NCBI GenBank assembly: GCA_964610205.1
Contig: CAZSVI010000051.1
Coordinates: 1-24,582, forward strand
DNA: 24,582 nt
Direction of reading: 5' to 3'
DNA from: CAZSVI01 sp964610205
Lineage (GTDB): Bacteria > Bacillota > Clostridia > DSM-8532
The translations under genes and the position numbers were made by a program. Below the pieces are notes generated by a model. It saw nothing but the letters and a program-made list of their open reading frames with translations, did no database searches and was not told where the DNA came from. Below, in pieces: positions 23,500 to 24,582 of this stretch (within the stretch, counting starts at the first letter, position 1; each line of letters opens with the position of its first letter).

Positions 23500-24582
23500 T
23501 TACCTGATTTTGGGTGCGTCATATTCTGGCACAATATAGTCTTCCTTCAGTGGTAGATCAACCCAGGCATTAGTTTTCATTGATAAGTGGGCGCCAACAA
23601 GAACATCCGTCACAAGAGCGCTAATCTCCGGAGTGAGAGATGGCTCAACATCCTTTTCCACACAGCTAACAAAATGTTCCAACATGGATTTGTATGCCCA
23701 CCCACGCTTTGGATATATCGGAACCCAGCGTTTAGGGACGTTCCCGTCTGGCTGCATAATATCCTCAGACCAGAATAGCTGGGGATAGCGGTATTCACGA
23801 ACAATCTCCGGCAAATTTTGCTGCTTAAGATCTTTATTGGTAAAAACTGCAAGCGGAGCGGACTGAAAAGGGTTTTGCGCTTCCGAACTTGTAAAGATAG
23901 TGCCTTCGCTCCCATAAACCTCGGATATATTTGAAACAGCAGGCGAATAACGATCACCACTAACGACGCCCGTGGCACCATTTTCAAATTCGATCATAAT
24001 CCAGAATGAATCATCAAGTGATGTATATTCGGCAGACGTCACAAGACGCTTGACAATACCGACTACTCGTTTTGGCTTACTATCCATCAAAAATACTAAC
24101 AGATCAACCCTATGCGCACCCAAATCAAATAGTGCACCCGCACCTGCCTCGGAAGGGATTGCCCTAAAATCCGTAAACGATAGCTGTTCATGGTACAGAC
24201 CCCACCCCTCATGTAAAGAGGAACGTCCCATCATAGGCTTACCGATATACCCATCAGTTATGAGTTGGTGGGCGATAATATTCTGTTCCCAAAAGCGCTG
24301 ATTCGTGCCTGCCATCAGCATAACGCCTTCTTTCCTGCAAACCTCGACCATTTTCCAAGCCTCGTCATGTGTGCAGGCAAAAGGTTTTTCAACAATAACA
24401 TTTTTCTTTGCACGCATAGCATCAATCGCTTGTTGCGCGTGGTAACGGTTAGGCGTTGCAATAATTACAATTTGAATGTCCTTATCTTTAAGCATTTCAT
24501 GATAATTTGAGTAAGTACGCTTTGGCTCCCATTTCTTAGCCATGGATTGCAAAAACCCGTAATTAACATCACAAAGGGCTGT
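23500..24582 (-). CDS. Gfo/Idh/MocA-family oxidoreductase (5' end outside window)
   Basis: NAD(P)-dependent sugar dehydrogenase of the Gfo/Idh/MocA family. The frame stays open to the window edge: before the apparent TTG start at 24552 it continues TALCDVNYGF, the usual segment after the Rossmann glycine loop. The true N terminus, with GxGxxG, therefore lies outside. Seen: VIIATPNRYH, the family EKP motif in VIVEKPFACTHDEAW, AGTNQRFW, and the catalytic-domain GALFDLGAHRVDLLVFLM with its conserved His. Likely role: oxidation or epimerisation of a sugar, amino-sugar or inositol-type hydroxyl upstream of the deacylase and lyase steps (inference). It is the first visible gene of the minus-strand block and lies about 45 bp before the SIS gene. 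Confidence 0.9.
   Translation of the reverse strand, partial: TALCDVNYGFLQSMAKKWEPKRTYSNYHEMLKDKDIQIVIIATPNRYHAQQAIDAMRAKKNVIVEKPFACTHDEAWKMVEVCRKEGVMLMAGTNQRFWEQNIIAHQLITDGYIGKPMMGRSSLHEGWGLYHEQLSFTDFRAIPSEAGAGALFDLGAHRVDLLVFLMDSKPKRVVGIVKRLVTSAEYTSLDDSFWIMIEFENGATGVVSGDRYSPAVSNISEVYGSEGTIFTSSEAQNPFQSAPLAVFTNKDLKQQNLPEIVREYRYPQLFWSEDIMQPDGNVPKRWVPIYPKRGWAYKSMLEHFVSCVEKDVEPSLTPEISALVTDVLVGAHLSMKTNAWVDLPLKEDYIVPEYDAPKIR

Noticed and set aside
24550..24552. TTG as the start of the Gfo/Idh/MocA gene
   Set aside because: The frame continues upstream with family-typical residues (ALCDVN), so the gene runs off the window and this TTG is an internal Leu codon.
1..24582. Search for a defence system, CRISPR array, riboswitch, tRNA or rRNA
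   Set aside because: No regular spaced repeats, no recognisable RNA gene structure and no defence-type protein motifs were seen by eye; the unusual content is metabolic.

Overview
The window looks like chromosomal DNA of an anaerobic, low-to-moderate-GC Firmicute, most likely a member of the Clostridia. The reasons are AGGAGG-type ribosome sites before most genes, frequent TTG and GTG starts, YesN-type membrane AraC regulators beside LplA/LplB/YtcP-type sugar ABC transporters, and an IS4-type transposase remnant. It is a sugar-acid / amino-sugar catabolic island. I found no rRNA, tRNA, CRISPR array or phage structural genes.

Layout. (1) 1-340 is the C-terminal DNA-binding domain of an AraC regulator cut by the window edge, followed by a perfect palindrome. 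(2) 454-5255 (+) is a compact operon: YheO/DauR-like regulator, SelA-like PLP lyase (DgaE type), COG3964 amidohydrolase (EF_0837 type), 2-keto-3-deoxygluconate kinase and KDPG aldolase. (3) 5403-7751 (-) is a membrane-sensor AraC regulator, divergent from 8140-12781 (+), which encodes a lipoprotein binding protein, two permeases and a TIM-barrel isomerase. (4) 12782-13431 is a gene-poor scar with a terminal-inverted-repeat element and a possible recombinase remnant. (5) 13432-24582 is entirely minus-strand apart from a transposase fragment. In order of transcription it holds a Gfo/Idh/MocA oxidoreductase (runs off the window), SIS isomerase, RidA, RraA-like aldolase, D-aminoacylase-like amidohydrolase, MalE/F/G-type ABC transporter, a second SelA-like lyase and a second COG3964 amidohydrolase.

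How the genes work together (inference). The first operon reads as a route from an N-acylated 2-amino-2-deoxy-aldonate such as N-acetyl-D-glucosaminate. Deacylation by the amidohydrolase would be followed by ammonia elimination on the PLP enzyme to give 2-keto-3-deoxygluconate (KDG). KdgK would phosphorylate this, and Eda would split it into pyruvate and glyceraldehyde-3-phosphate. The minus-strand cluster carries a paralogous lyase and amidohydrolase but no kinase or KDPG aldolase. Instead it has a D-aminoacylase-like enzyme, RidA (which hydrolyses the enamine/imine products of PLP lyases) and an RraA-type pyruvate aldolase. This suggests a second, differently equipped route for a related N-acyl-D-amino acid or amino-sugar acid, with its own importer.

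The two lyase genes share a 110-bp stretch of perfect nucleotide identity in an otherwise clearly diverged alignment, which suggests gene conversion between the two loci. Neither transporter has an ATPase gene here, so both probably use a shared MsmX-type ATPase encoded elsewhere.
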